This document shows, in pieces, positions 52,120 to 63,555 of a DNA stretch of 64,000 nucleotides. A model generated the notes under the pieces. It saw nothing but the letters and a program-made list of their open reading frames with translations, had not been told where the DNA came from and made no database searches. Made by a program: the position numbers and the translations under genes. The DNA is taken from the NCBI GenBank assembly GCA_949361645.1, contig OX442428.1:7910964-7974963 (forward strand), read 5' to 3'. The first letter of the stretch is position 1. Every line of letters starts with the position of its first letter. The stretch comes from Spongilla lacustris (Eukaryota; Porifera; Demospongiae; Spongillida; Spongillidae).

Positions 52120-52604
52120 TTAATGTGTTGTCGGTAACTGAGTAGTCGTAGCAATGCTGTTGCATAGCTTCTGATCTGGAGGAATCTAGGGGGGGGGAGA
52201 GGGATGGGGGTGGGAAGTAGCCCCACCCCTTATGCCAGCTTGGGGGGGTGGGACGTGAAGTCCCCCCTTTTCCCTTTCTACCCTAGAAGTCACAGACTAT
52301 GATAGTCTGGAGAAAGAAAGAAGAATAAAAAAAAAGAATCACCACCCAAGTGTGTCCTCGCACGCCACGTGGTATTTCTTCTATCGGACTGCGCATGCGT
52401 TAGGTACCTCCCACATTAACCTAGGTTAACTCGTTAACCTTCATTTAATGTGTTGTCGGTAACTGAGTAGTCGTAGCAATGCTGTTGCATAGCTTCTGAT
52501 CTGGAGGAATCTAGGGGGGGGGGGGGAGAGGGATGGGGGTGGGAAGTAGCCCCACCCCTTATGCCAGCTTGGGGGGGTGGGACGTGAAGTCCCCCCTTTT
52601 CCCC
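52120..52604 (-). repeat. Split direct repeats B2, A2 and B1
   Basis: B2 52120-52274, A2 52327-52445, B1 52446-52604, directly abutting A2. B copies contain TAATGTGTTGTCGGTAACTG; A copies contain ACCACCCAAGTGTGTCCTCG. Confidence 0.9.
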
Positions 52605-52755
52605 AAGGAGGGGTATATGCCAAGACCCCTCCCCCCCAAGCTGTAGTTAGGTGATCGCTCTAGTGCCCTCAGCATGCCCTGACCCAGGTCCCGATAATGA
52701 AATCCCATGCGGAATTGCCTGGGCTGTGATTCGTGTTATACAACACACATCTACA

Positions 52756-53725
52756 TTACAACTGCTCCAAATCGGCCTGGGGGGCAATCAGTTTTGCCGC
52801 TACTGAACGCAACTGGGATGGAGGGGTTCGGATGTAAACCGTGTACGCTGCACTCTCCCACCTCCCCAGTGTCTTGATCAGGGAGTCTTGCAGACCACAT
52901 GCTGCTGCCGTAGTCGCTGCTCCGATCCTGAAACTGTGACCGGAGTAGTGAGAGGGGTCCACCCCGGCCCTTTCTAGTGCCCTTCTGACTTCTGCCACCA
53001 GGCGGTCCCGCGTTAAACGGCGACCATCTTCAAATAGAAAGAAAGGTCCTGCTTGTGATCCCCGCTGGACCATGTAGGCTAAAACTGCGGCCACCGGGCA
53101 GAGCTGGCTCTTCGTCGCTCCAATGTGAACCGTCACTCCTTTTCGGAAAGGATCCGTCTTGGACGCCACCGTGATGTAGGACGGGTTAACCAGGCTATCG
53201 GTTCGTACATCTCCGTAACTGAGGTGGGCGGACGGGTCGTAGGCTCCATCAGAAGGCACCACTATCTCCCCCGATCGCAGGAAGCCGAAGAAGCACATGC
53301 AAGAAGCAGCCCAAAGCATGGATGCATCCCATCTCTCCGGTACCCTCGACCATATGCCCCACATCTTCCTCAGGATAGGGGGAGTTATGGGTGGGTAGGC
53401 GCGGGCGAGGTTTCCCCACTGCCAGCTTGCGGAATCCCTTCAAGACGTACTCGAGGTGTGGCATGCCCCCAATGTCCGGATCTTTCCCCCCCAAGGAGAT
53501 CTGTGCAAATCGGACGCCTGACAAATACGTCTTGGCTGTGGAGCCGGCTAAGCCATCTCTATATAGAGACGCGACAAATAGTGATAGTGAACGTTGGGAT
53601 ACTGGGAATGGTGCGATACCCAATGTGGCACACAGCTTGATATAGCGGTCACTTCCTGACCTGTACGTGTTTCTGGTCGAGTCCGCTATACCCGCCGAAA
53701 ACAATTGCTGAATAATTGCGCCCAA
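52756..53725 (-). pseudogene. Tyrosine recombinase of the Ngaro-like element, one frameshift
   Basis: Two frames overlap: 53725-53249 (SAM-like N-terminal core: GIADSTRNTYRSGSDRYIKL ... VASLYRDGLAGSTAKTYLSG) and 53364-52756 (catalytic part). The shift lies near 53375-53395. The catalytic part shows the first Arg in CFFGFLRSGEI, HSFRIGAATTAA (His-x-x-Arg), then LGRWESAAYTVYIRTP with the likely nucleophile Tyr, so the RHRY set is present. It starts inside the 3' end of the RT frame, overlapping by about 39 bp, as is usual in DIRS/Ngaro elements. Known role: recombining the circular cDNA into the genome. The frameshift is a lesion or sequencing error. Confidence 0.85.
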
Positions 53726-55249
53726 TTGACCGAGGTCCAGTCCGGTCGGGTGGTCACCAAGACGCTCTCCAGCTGTGGAGGGATGTTGTACCGCCGTGCT
53801 GCCGGAACCTGTGTGTGGAAATACGCAAAATCATTGCGAGACAAAGCGTCAGCTAATTTGTTGTCCTTTCCCGGGATATGTGAGATGGTTAACCTTAGCC
53901 CAAAGTTTGCCTTAATGAAAAACAAGCACCGGATCAAGTGCATCGTCCACGTATCCTTCGAGCTGCCCGCGTTCAAGCTGATGGCCGCCGCCTCATTGTC
54001 GCAATAGACATGGATCTTCTTATTGTTCCACTCCTCTCCCCAAACTGCGCAGGCTAACACAATTGGTAACGCCTCTTTCGGTGTGATGTGCGTCTCCACC
54101 ATTTCTGGTGGCCATGAGTACTGCAGCCAGCCATCCGGCCACCATGCCGCACAACCCAGGTTTCCCGATGCGTCAGTGTGCACCACAACATCGGCTAGTT
54201 GAGGGTCACCAAAAGGGATCATCGAAACGCCATTCCAAACCTCCAAGAATGTGTGCCACCACATTAGGTCAGACCTGAAGGCCTCGCTTAGCCGAATGAG
54301 CCGCCGGTTACTGTGGACACCCCGCAGAAGGTCCAGCATTCTCCGAAGAAATGATCTCCCCGGGCGGACCACTTTGCAAGCATTCTCGAGCTTGCCCACC
54401 ACGGATTTTAAGTCGCGCGCCACTGCTACTTTCTTATATAGCCACGATGATACGAGTGCTCTAAGCTCAGTCAGCTTCTCTTCTGGCAGGCGAAGAGTTA
54501 GCTGTTGTGAATCTATCTCGACTCCCAGAAAGGTTATCTTGGACGACGGCCCGGCCGTTTTGTGTTCTGCAATTGGAACTCCCAGTCTCCAAAACACCGA
54601 TCTTAAGATGAGGAGATAGTCGCTGCACTCCGATGAGTCTGGCGCTCCGAAAACCATAAAATCGTCAAGGTAATGTAAAGCCTCTTGCACCCCCTCATTT
54701 CTGCAAACCCACTCGAGAGCGTCCGCCACTGCGTTGAAGATCTTGGGGGCAGACCTCATTCCGAACGGTAATACTGTATCCATAAAGTCCGCTCCCTCGA
54801 ACTGCATTCCCAGCAGCCATCGGTCCTCCGGGTGGACAGGTACTAGCCGGTACGCCGCTTTGATATCTATTTTTGCCATCAGAGTTCCTCGGCCAAGCCG
54901 GACGACCGACTCAGTTGCCTGGTCCACTGTCGCGTACTTAAGGGAGCACAGCTCTTTGTCGATACCACAATTGACACTGGCTCCCTCTGGCGAGGAAAGG
55001 TCCAAAATTAGCCTCCACTTGCCTGTCGCTCCCTTCGGTATCACTCCAAAACGGCTGATCTGTATCGTTTGTGACCACGGTGGACACAACGGTCCCACCA
55101 CTCTTCCCTCTGAGCACTCTACTGCCAGGTACTCCCGGATGACTTGGGCATGCTCGCGAGCCGAATGCATGTTTCTGGTAGCGCTCTGGCAACTATGGTG
55201 GGCATAGTCGAACCCCACTCGGAACCCTTCTCTTAGTCCCGTTACTATA

Positions 55250-56504
55250 GATGATTTCGGTGCGAAGTCGTTTCCCTGGAGACGCGTGACCTAAAACGAT
55301 GAATAATTGACGTGGAGGGCAAGGTATACGTGAAATTGTATGGAGGTGTTGTGCTTTTGGCTGTAGAAATCGTGGTGGTCAGCGTTTGGGCCTAGGTTTC
55401 TATCGGTTTCCATTCAAAAATGAAGGCAGACTACGAAGGTGGATTCAAGCGGTCCGTAGAGAGGATTGGCAGCCTTCGAAGTACTCGCGAATCTGTGGCG
55501 ACCATTTTGTGTCATGTTAGTTAGAAGTGTGGAAGTCACAGTTGAGTGAGGGAGTCATTTGTTTTTATTGTAGGCAAGCCTGTTGACGAACCCAGTGATG
55601 TGGCTATGTCTCTTCACGATTCTCTTTCAAGGACGGCATGCAAGAGGAAGTATTTGATCAAAATGATGGCAGTGAAAGCGCGGCAGACGAAAGCGGGGCA
55701 AAGAAGAAAAGGAGAGGTGTGCTTTATATTATCTCTGCTTCAGCTGTAGAGGGTCGTTTGCTAGTTCACGCAGGACTCGCAACAGAGACAGAAATCATCA
55801 GTATGGGAGGTCCCCCATGTCTGGAATACGGTAGCCACCCATAGCTGGATCTGCTTATGTCTTAGCAACGATGATGAGCATGTGTGCTGTCATGCTGCCC
55901 TGCTTTGCCTTTGGCTACAGCCTACAAAGGCTACAGGCCTACACGACGGAGGACAAAGATGTCTGTTGCCGATCGATTGCTATAAGCCTACTTGCTACAT
56001 GTACATGTATGGACCTAGCTTATCGATTACAGATAGGTCTGTAGACATGTACACCGTGCATTCTTTTAAAAATAAGCTTAACTTGGCAAGCTAGTGCAGT
56101 CGGCAACGATCAAGCCAGATGACCGTGCAATAGGCCCTAATCCACGCTTCGTGGACCTGGTCTGCACTTTTGGTTGCCTTGGCCGAAACACACCACAAAC
56201 ACAGTCCTAACAGAGCCCGATTGAAACTAGTTGTAGGCTTCAAGTTCCCGGGCGATCGATAAAATAGCCAAATATATTGCCATACTCTATACGCTGCCAC
56301 AACGACATACCATCGCTGAAACGACGACCATCACCCCTCATGAAAAGATCATTGCTTGGTGTCAGCCAGTTTTTGTTTGTAACGCTCCTTTCGCTTGAAA
56401 TCTGCCGATTCATCACGATTTACCATACGTCTCAATAATGTTTTGCCCTCCATAAAATTTTCACATGACTCTCACGTGACGCGCGGGTTCACACCGAAAT
56501 CATC
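55250..56504 (+). mobile_element. THAP-bearing TIR element nested in the RT gene
   Basis: Inverted ends GATGATTTCGGTG(C/T)GAA at 55250 and 56504, flanked by TATA (55246-55249 and 56505-56508). Excision with one TATA restores the reverse transcriptase frame across conserved residues (HPDQQYRAYIVTG), which fixes the 4-bp duplication. The 1255-bp element carries a THAP exon pair but no transposase I can identify. Confidence 0.85.
55347..55749 (+). pseudogene. THAP zinc-finger fragment (two exons)
   Basis: Exon 1 (55347-55515) reads CCAFGCRNRGGQRLG ... FYRFPFK ... RLRRWIQAVRREDW ... RICGDHFVS: the C2CH pattern, conserved Trp and Phe/Pro of a THAP domain. A 58-bp intron (55516-55573, GTTAGT...TTGTAG) joins phase 1 to KPVDEPSDV, the usual THAP continuation, followed by a basic stretch and a stop at 55747. 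The in-frame start is missing (ATG 55340 is out of frame), and an acidic/basic stretch in another frame (DQNDGSESAADESGAKKKRR) suggests an indel. Known: THAP domains bind DNA and occur in P- and Kolobok-type transposases. Here it is on the strand opposite the host element and is probably non-functional. Confidence 0.75.
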
Positions 56505-56804
56505 TATATAGGCCCTGTACTGCTGGTCTGGGTGGGATTTCAGTGCCTCCTCCCACTCTAGAGGTGTCGTGATGCGACTCCACTTGGGTGGTGGTATACG
56601 CGAGTATCCCAAGTGGCCCTACAGCGTTCGAGTGCCAGCAGGTCCCCTGTGTACTGATAGACGCCTGCGCCAAAAACGATGACATATGTGAAGTGAACGG
56701 CATGCAAATATTTGATCAGCTAAACAGTTAACACCTAACCATAACACTGTCATGCAATGACTCATGCATGCCACCTGACAATGCTAGCACTTATGTCCCA
56801 ATGC

Positions 56805-57780
56805 TCAAGGCCTAGGGCGTTTCATGCCTGCTGTTTGAGGCCGGCTGCATTGCTTAAGTGGGTGGTCGCCACCACAGCCCAGGCATGCGTGTCGGTAGCG
56901 GCAGCTTTGGTAGGAGCAACGCATCTCGTTCCATCGGCGGCATATCTCCTGGGAAGGGTTGGTAGCGATCTCGCCAGAAGCACGAGGTCTTGTTGAGCAC
57001 GCTGCTAGCACCGCTTCCAGCGTCCTCTCAAGGTCGGTTTTTGCCGAATACGGGCAATCCCGAACGACGTGGTCAATTGACGCGCAGGTGCTACAGCGCG
57101 GGATGCCCTGTGCCTTCCCAGTGAAGTTCACAGCATACAGGGAAGGCTTTATCCGGGAACATACCCTGTTGCCCGTGCTGGCTGCCTGCCTTCTGAAGGC
57201 CGAGTCATATTCGATCCAAGTTGGGCCGTGCTCCCTGCTTGCCCGAATGATTCCCGTCATGTACGCTAGCAGCTCCGGTACCGATTCTGGGAATCTTCGC
57301 GACATTACGCTCGTGTAAGTTGCAAAACATTGTACCCATGGGATCAGCTCAGTCACCAGGCGCTTGCGACGATTCACCGCTACCAGCCCAGTGCCAGGTT
57401 CGTCCGATTTCTGTAACCAGTTTTCTGCCACCATCTCGCTCATCTCCACAAACTCCCATTTCCATATTTTTTCTGCCAGTTTTCTAGGTACTGGAGCCAT
57501 CCCCTCACCCACCGAGACTGCTGGCTCGTTACGCGGATCTGGTATGCTGTGTGCTACCGCCGGCTGCATTGTGCTCTGGGCTGACTGGGTCTGATCAGCA
57601 TCGCCTTGCGTATTTACAACTGGAATATCGGCCTGAGCCAGTGTGGGGCCCGACGGCATCGACCCGAGATCTGCACCTAGAATGAAGTGGTGAGCGAGCA
57701 GTAAAGTGGCCACCCACATACGCTGCTTCCCGACCCTCCCCATTATCGCGTATAGGACCGCCTTGGTCAAGGCCGGCTAT
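56805..57780 (-). CDS. Gag-like protein of the Ngaro-like element
   Basis: Minus-strand frame open from about 57780 to the stop at 56805. Core region: LAEKIWKWEFVEMSEMVAEN ... LVTELIPWVQCFATYTSVMS ... ELLAYMTGIIRASREHGPTW, a helix-rich segment common to ORF1 products of DIRS/Ngaro elements. C-terminus: CSTCASIDHVVRDC and CRRWNEMRCSYQSCRYRHAC then CLGCGGDHPLKQC, Cys/His clusters likely to bind nucleic acid. No ATG exists at the first codon; ATG near 57743 or 57660 may be used, or the frame may continue from an upstream overlapping frame. The protein would package the element RNA. Intact within its core. Confidence 0.75.
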
Positions 57781-57829
57781 ATCACCAAGTTGCACCGTGC
57801 TCTTTGAGTTTGCTAACGGTATTAATGCG

Positions 57830-58310
57830 GCCGGGCGTGCTGATAGGCTTGGCGACACCCGCCGGGGTGTTGATGAAGTGGTTCTACTCGCCGGAGTAGC
57901 GTTAAGCTTAGCGATACCCGCCGGGGTATCGATCGAGTGGGCTCTACTCGCCGGAGTAGCGTTCGGCTTAGCGATACCCGCCGGGGTATCGATCGAGTGG
58001 GCTCTACTCGCCGGAGTAGCGTTCAGCTTAGCGATACCCGCCAGGGTATCGATCGAGTGGGCTCTACTCGCTGGAGTAGCGTTAAGCTTAGCGTTACCCG
58101 CCGGGGTATGGATCGAGTGCGTTCTACTCACAGGAGTAGCGTTCGGCTTAGCGATACCCGCGAGGGTATCGATCGAGTGGGCTCTACTCGCTGGAGTAGC
58201 GTCAAGCTTAGCGTTACCCGCCGGGGTATGGATCGAGTGCGTTCTACTCACCGGAGTAGCGCCGGTTCGGCTTAGCGATACCCGCCGGGGTATGGGCTCT
58301 ACTCGCCTGA
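57830..58310 (-). repeat. 60-bp repeat array in the retroelement leader
   Basis: About eight 60-bp units upstream of gag. Each contains two perfect hairpins: CGATACCC-GCC-GGGGTATCG and CTACTC-GCCG-GAGTAG (variants in some units). One frame through it reads TPAGIAKLNATPASRAHSID repeated. Confidence 0.9.
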
Positions 58311-58556
58311 GTAGCTTTAGTGTTTCGCAAGAATACTACTAGTGTCTAGAACGCTATCCAACAACAAATAGGGAACCTAATGAGCCGAGGCCCGTCATCC
58401 CCGTTGGGGAGATCAAGAACTAAAGGGGAGGGGGTATACTCCTACCGGACGATGACTGAAGTCTGCTCGTCGTCCTCGCCCTTTCCTCTTCCAACGCCTT
58501 CTCCACCATGGTTTGGACTATTCTCTGCAGTTCCGCCTCTTCAGTCATTTCACAAC

Positions 58557-58675
58557 AAAAAAAAAGAATCACCACCCAAGTGTGTCCTCGCACGCCACGT
58601 GGTATTTCTTCTATCGGACTGCGCATGCGTTAGGTACCTCCCACATTAACCTAGGTTAACTCGTTAACCTTCATT
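58557..58675 (-). repeat. Split direct repeat A1 (element 5' end)
   Basis: 119 bp near-identical to 52327-52445; defines the 5' end of the Ngaro-like element on the minus strand. Confidence 0.9.
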
Positions 58676-59250
58676 GTGTGCATAGCCTCCGCCCCAGACC
58701 AGTTTGCAGCAGCGGATGGATTACATTACCGCTGCTATACGCCAAAATAACAAAAATCGAATTCCCTTGATCTTCTTTCTTTATACCGTAATGGCCTGGT
58801 ACTACTAAGATGCATGCAGAACTGATGTTAGAAAACAACTCTGCAAAGGTTTAGTAAAGAATGCAAATCAAACGGCTTTAGAGGGGTTTGCATGTATTGT
58901 ACTAGAAGCATTTTGAAAGGAGAATATGACAACTTGCTAACACTCAGTATATCAGAAACAGTGGCATATGAACTGAAGGAGCCGAGCCTTATCCTGCCTC
59001 TTCCCCATCCTCACCTTTCACAGCACCCAAAATGGATTGCCACAATTGGACTACATATATCCTCCCCTTACAAATATATATCCTCCATTTATGGATAGCT
59101 CTTTGCAAGCCTTCACTCTCCCACCATCCCAATAACACTCCCTCGAGAGTATATGAAATTTCTGATTCAGCACTCACACCCAACATACACCAGCTCCCAA
59201 ATGTACTTGGGGGGGGGCTGGGGTTATAAAATCCAAGTGCCCCCTGTGGT
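58676..59250. other. Flank with TIR-family fragment
   Basis: CCCCAGACC ... GCAGCAGCGGATGGATTACAT near 58690-58730 matches the termini of the element at 4754. 59130-59250 matches 36460-36593, the 3' flank of the other hydrolase. Confidence 0.6.
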
Positions 59251-62200
59251 CTACACAGCCCGGGTAGTGCACTGGTCTACACCATTCGGCCGATATTGCT
59301 TCATAGCACACAGAAACTCTTTGCATATTCTGTCTGTCAGCATCCGCCGAGTGGGGAGAATCCCTTCAAGGAACCCTATGTGCCCGCCGTATGCCGTGAT
59401 GACCAGCGTTACCATGGCACTCTTCTCTGCAGCTTCAAAAGGAATAGCTATGAATATGAGTGTGTGGTGTGCAAAAAGATTATCTAGTGCTCTGTAATAC
59501 AATGAGAATACACACACCAACAAAGAAACATTGAAATAGCATACAAATGTAGGTTGTGACCATAATGTGTTACACTCATGAAAGGTGATGCATAAACTGC
59601 GTGCATGATTAAAAGTTGCATACATGTACAGGGATTCCAGTATAATAAGTATATATAGAAAATGCAAATGCGTTACTATTTAAGCTAAGTAATGAAGTTA
59701 AATAATATTGATCACCAGCAAAAAAAAAAAAAAACTAGGTCAGAGTGAACCTAGATTCACTGTGCACTAACTCTAAAGGGAGAAGAACACTGCAGGGTAC
59801 ATGCCCCTTTGAAGAACGGGCTCATCTGATGCATAGGATGGAATAGTGGAGGAGAGGAAACGACAATTTCAGTTGCATTGAATATCCGCAGCAAATTATG
59901 TTTCATAATGCATTCACTACCTTGTTTTGAAGCTAAACCGAAAACACTTATTTTCCCTTGTTCTACATCAGAGCATACAGCACAGTAGTAGCTTGCAAGT
60001 GAAGAACCAATAGAACATCTCGTGTTCCAGTGTTGTTTCCAGTATGTTGAGGTGATGCGTTTAATGGCTGGTAATCAAGTGGTAGTCCTTTTCCGTTACA
60101 GTTATTATCACTGGAATGTTTTCCCAATGTGGTTTTCAATATAGTTTTTGAAGCAGTTGCAAAGGCCAGGAGAGCCACTGCAATACTCTCAGTAAAGTCA
60201 GCATGTGACCATCTCTTACCTTGAGGATGAAAGGCACACACCCCATGGGTACACATCAGTCCTCTGTTATTCCCACTAACCCTGCGGTCCCATCACTGAG
60301 TATTTCCAGGTAGCTTCTAATTGAAGACCACCCTGTCACGCATGGCTATGGGCATCCACTACCTCTACTACTGCCACTGATGTCATCAAAGTCAAGTCTC
60401 ACGCCAACGCTGTTTTGCATGAGGATTGCTTTCTAGCGTGGTGTTGTGGGTGGATATGAAATGCTACCGGATGGAATCACTCCAACCACATGCCATGTAT
60501 GGATGCCCATTGATAGTTGCAGTCTGAACATGATGATTGCTTAAAATGATCCAGCGGAACTTTGTAGTAGCTATTTTCACGAAACCCTGTAAAATGCACG
60601 CCATACATACGACATGCCTCAAGAGAAGTTCCACTTATAAATGCCAGCATGCAAGGGTTCAGTTATACTACATTCACACAACAATGGCACGGTACGGAAC
60701 AGCTTGGTATTGCATGGTATGGCACGAATATTGAGCACCGTTCATATGCGCCTGAGGTTATGTGGTATCGCGATTGGTTATTAAAAAATAATTCCTACAA
60801 TTATTACCTGAAATCAACCACCTGGAAACAACTAACCATGCTGGCTCGGTTTTGTCAGTGTTCACAAGTCAAATTTTAACCGAACCATATTGTGCTGTAC
60901 TTCACAGTACCGTATTAGCATGGAAAAATCGTGTTGTGTGAATGTAGTATTAGTTGTAACACTTGAGCTGTGCCTGTTTTCTCCCTCTCCTGCATGTTGC
61001 CATAGCCCCCTTTCCATCCTTACATCATTTAAGCTCTCCTTTAGGTTTCCTTACGATCTTTCAATGGCCACATGGGGGCAAACCATCTTAACAGTAATTG
61101 TCATCCTTTCCCCTCCACACCCTGACACTATCATGTACACTGCTTGTTGAATGCCTAAATCAGTATTTGCATCTGAACTGAATCCCTTTGGAAGGGGGGG
61201 GGGGGGGGGGGGGGGGGGGGGGAACCGCAAGGACTCCAAACTTTGGTGCAGGGAATTGTGCTTCTGAGAAAACTCTCATTCTTCTTTCTTTGAGGGCATT
61301 GCACTCTCCTCTCTGTGTGATGATCATCTGGGTGGGATGGACATCAATTGGCTTCCTCTCTGTCATAAACATGTCGCTCTCCCAAAGAAGCTTGGCACTA
61401 CAACGTGGATGAGTTGTGGAATCTTCAACAACACCATCAGTGACTTGCCATTGAAGAGCATGACAAGTACAACTGCTGGCAATGTCCACTAATAGTACCT
61501 GCTATCTCCTCTTGAACATCAGTTGCTTCGTCTGTTTCCAAATCTGCATCAACCTCTTCCTCTCTATCCCTTTCTGTTGTGTCGTTTCAGAACGCATCAG
61601 TGGCTCACGTTCAATCGAGATGTTAGTCTATCATCCTCGCTACACACTGCTGGAGCACTGACTAATCCCTGGCAAGCCAACAGCATCAGCATGACCATGA
61701 TGAGTAATCAGCCTGCAAGGTTAAGGCTCTGGTGTGCAGATCCACCGTCCTTTTCACTGTTGCAAAGTTGACCTGCCTGCTCTTCCAGTTGGCCCCGCCC
61801 CATACAGAGCCAGATGTCCAGTCAACAAACAAACTTGTTGGAAAATGCGGATATAACCAGAAGCAAAATGAAAAGCTTCTGGCAATAAGATTTGAAGCAC
61901 ATTTGCTGTTTTTAATCTAGGCAAAGCATGCTTGCATTAAACGGACTAAACCAGTTAACACCAGTTAACAATCTACACTCAGACTATTGCCAGGCCATAT
62001 AAGGTGTATCAAACGTCAGTTTAAATGGTAGACAAGGCACCCAGCACACAAGGCACCCCAGCACACAAGGCACCCCAGCACACAAGGCACCCCATCACAC
62101 AAGGCACCCCAGCACACAAGGCACCCCAGCACACAAGGCACCCCAGCACACAAGGCACCCCAGCACACAAGGCACCCCAGCACACAAGGCACCCCAGCAC

Positions 62201-63482
62201 ACAAGGCACCCCAGCACACAAGGCACCCCAGCACACAAGGCACCCCAGCACACAAGGCACCCCAGCACACAAGGCACCCCAGCACACAAGGCACCCCAGC
62301 ACACAAGGCACCCCAGCACACAAGGCACCCCAGCACACAAGGCACCCCAGCACACAAGGCACCCCAGCACACAAGGCACCCCAGCACACAAGGCACCCCA
62401 GCACACAAGGCACCCCATCACACAAGGCACCCCAGCACACAAGGCACCCCAGCACACAAGGCACCCCAGCACACAAGGCACCCCAGCACACAAGGCACCC
62501 CAGCAAACAAGGCACCCCAGCACACAAGGCACCCCAGCACACAAGGCACCCCAGCACACAAGGCACCCCAGCACACAAGGCACCCCAGCACACAAGGCAC
62601 CCCATCACACAAGGCACCCCAGCACACAAGGCACCCCAGCACACAAGGCACCCCAGCACACAAGGCACCCCAGCACACAAGGCACCCCAGCACACAAGGC
62701 ACCCCAGCACACAAGGCACCCCATCACACAAGGCACCCCAGCACACAAGGCACCCCAGCACACAAGGCACCCCAGCACACAAGGCACCCCAGCACACAAG
62801 GCACCCCAGCACACAAGGCACCCCATCACACAAGGCACCCCAGCAAACAAGGCACCCCAGCACACAAGGCACCCCAGCACACAAGGCACCCCAGCACACA
62901 AGGCACCCCAGCACACAAGGCACCCCAGCACACAAGGCACCCCAGCACACAAGGCACCCCAGCACACAAGGCACCCCAGCACACAAGGCACCCCATCACA
63001 CAAGGCACCCCAGCAAACAAGGCACCCCAGCACACAAGGCACCCCAGCACACAAGGCACCCCAGCACACAAGGCACCCCATCACACAAGGCACCCCAGCA
63101 AACAAGGCACCCCAGCACACAAGGCACCCCAGCACACAAGGCACCCCAGCACACAAGGCACCCCAGCACACAAGGCACCCCAGCACACAAGGCACCCCAG
63201 CACACAAGGCACCCCAGGCCCCAGCACACAAGGCACCCCATCACACAAGACACCCCAGGCCCCAGCACACAAGGCACCCCAGCACACAAGGCACCCCAGC
63301 ACACAAGGCACCCCAGCACACATGGGTTAACTGCATGCTATAGTAGCATAGATAGCACACTAATGCGATTAGCTCACTGAATACCAAGGTGTGTGGGACA
63401 TTAACCCTTGTGACACAAAGCAAAGATTTACTAAATAGCACACACACACACACATACATACAAGCACACACACACACATACA

Positions 63483-63555
<73 letters not shown>

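Larger units (their letters stand above)
53686..56618 (-). pseudogene. Reverse transcriptase-RNase H of the Ngaro-like element, interrupted
   Basis: The minus-strand frame opens after a stop at 56619-56621, runs to 56509, is interrupted by the element at 55250-56504, and resumes at 55249 to the stop at 53686. Removing the insert and one TATA joins the two halves in frame. RT motifs: FGVIPKGATGKWRLILDLS, AKIDIKAAYRLVPVHP, LPFGMRSAPKIFN and catalytic HYLDDFMVFG. RNase H motifs: VVHTDASGNLG, KEALPIVLA, VYCDNEAAAISLN and LADALSRNDF. Such fused RT-RH without protease or integrase is characteristic of DIRS-like elements. No in-frame ATG was seen at the start; upstream expression may depend on gag. 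Confidence 0.85.
52120..58675 (-). mobile_element. Ngaro-like tyrosine-recombinase retrotransposon with split direct repeats
   Basis: On the minus strand the order is A1 (58675-58557), gag, RT/RNase H, YR, B1 (52604-52446), A2 (52445-52327), a 52-bp gap, then B2 (52274-52120). A1 and A2 are 119-bp near-identical copies; B1 and B2 are about 155 bp and differ mainly in a G-run length. This A1-ORFs-B1-A2-B2 layout is the split-direct-repeat structure of Ngaro/PAT-type elements, which integrate through a tyrosine recombinase without target duplication. Gag-like, RT-RH and YR ORFs are all present, but RT is interrupted by another transposon and YR is frameshifted, so this copy is defective. Confidence 0.85.

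Noticed and set aside
55250..56504. THAP gene as an antisense gene belonging to the Ngaro-like element
   Set aside because: Inverted ends, a TATA duplication and restoration of the RT frame on removal show it is a later insertion.
62016..63380. 451-codon and shorter frames (QHTRHPSTQGTPAHKAP, CVLGCLVCWGALCAGVP)
   Set aside because: Translations of a 17-bp minisatellite on both strands.
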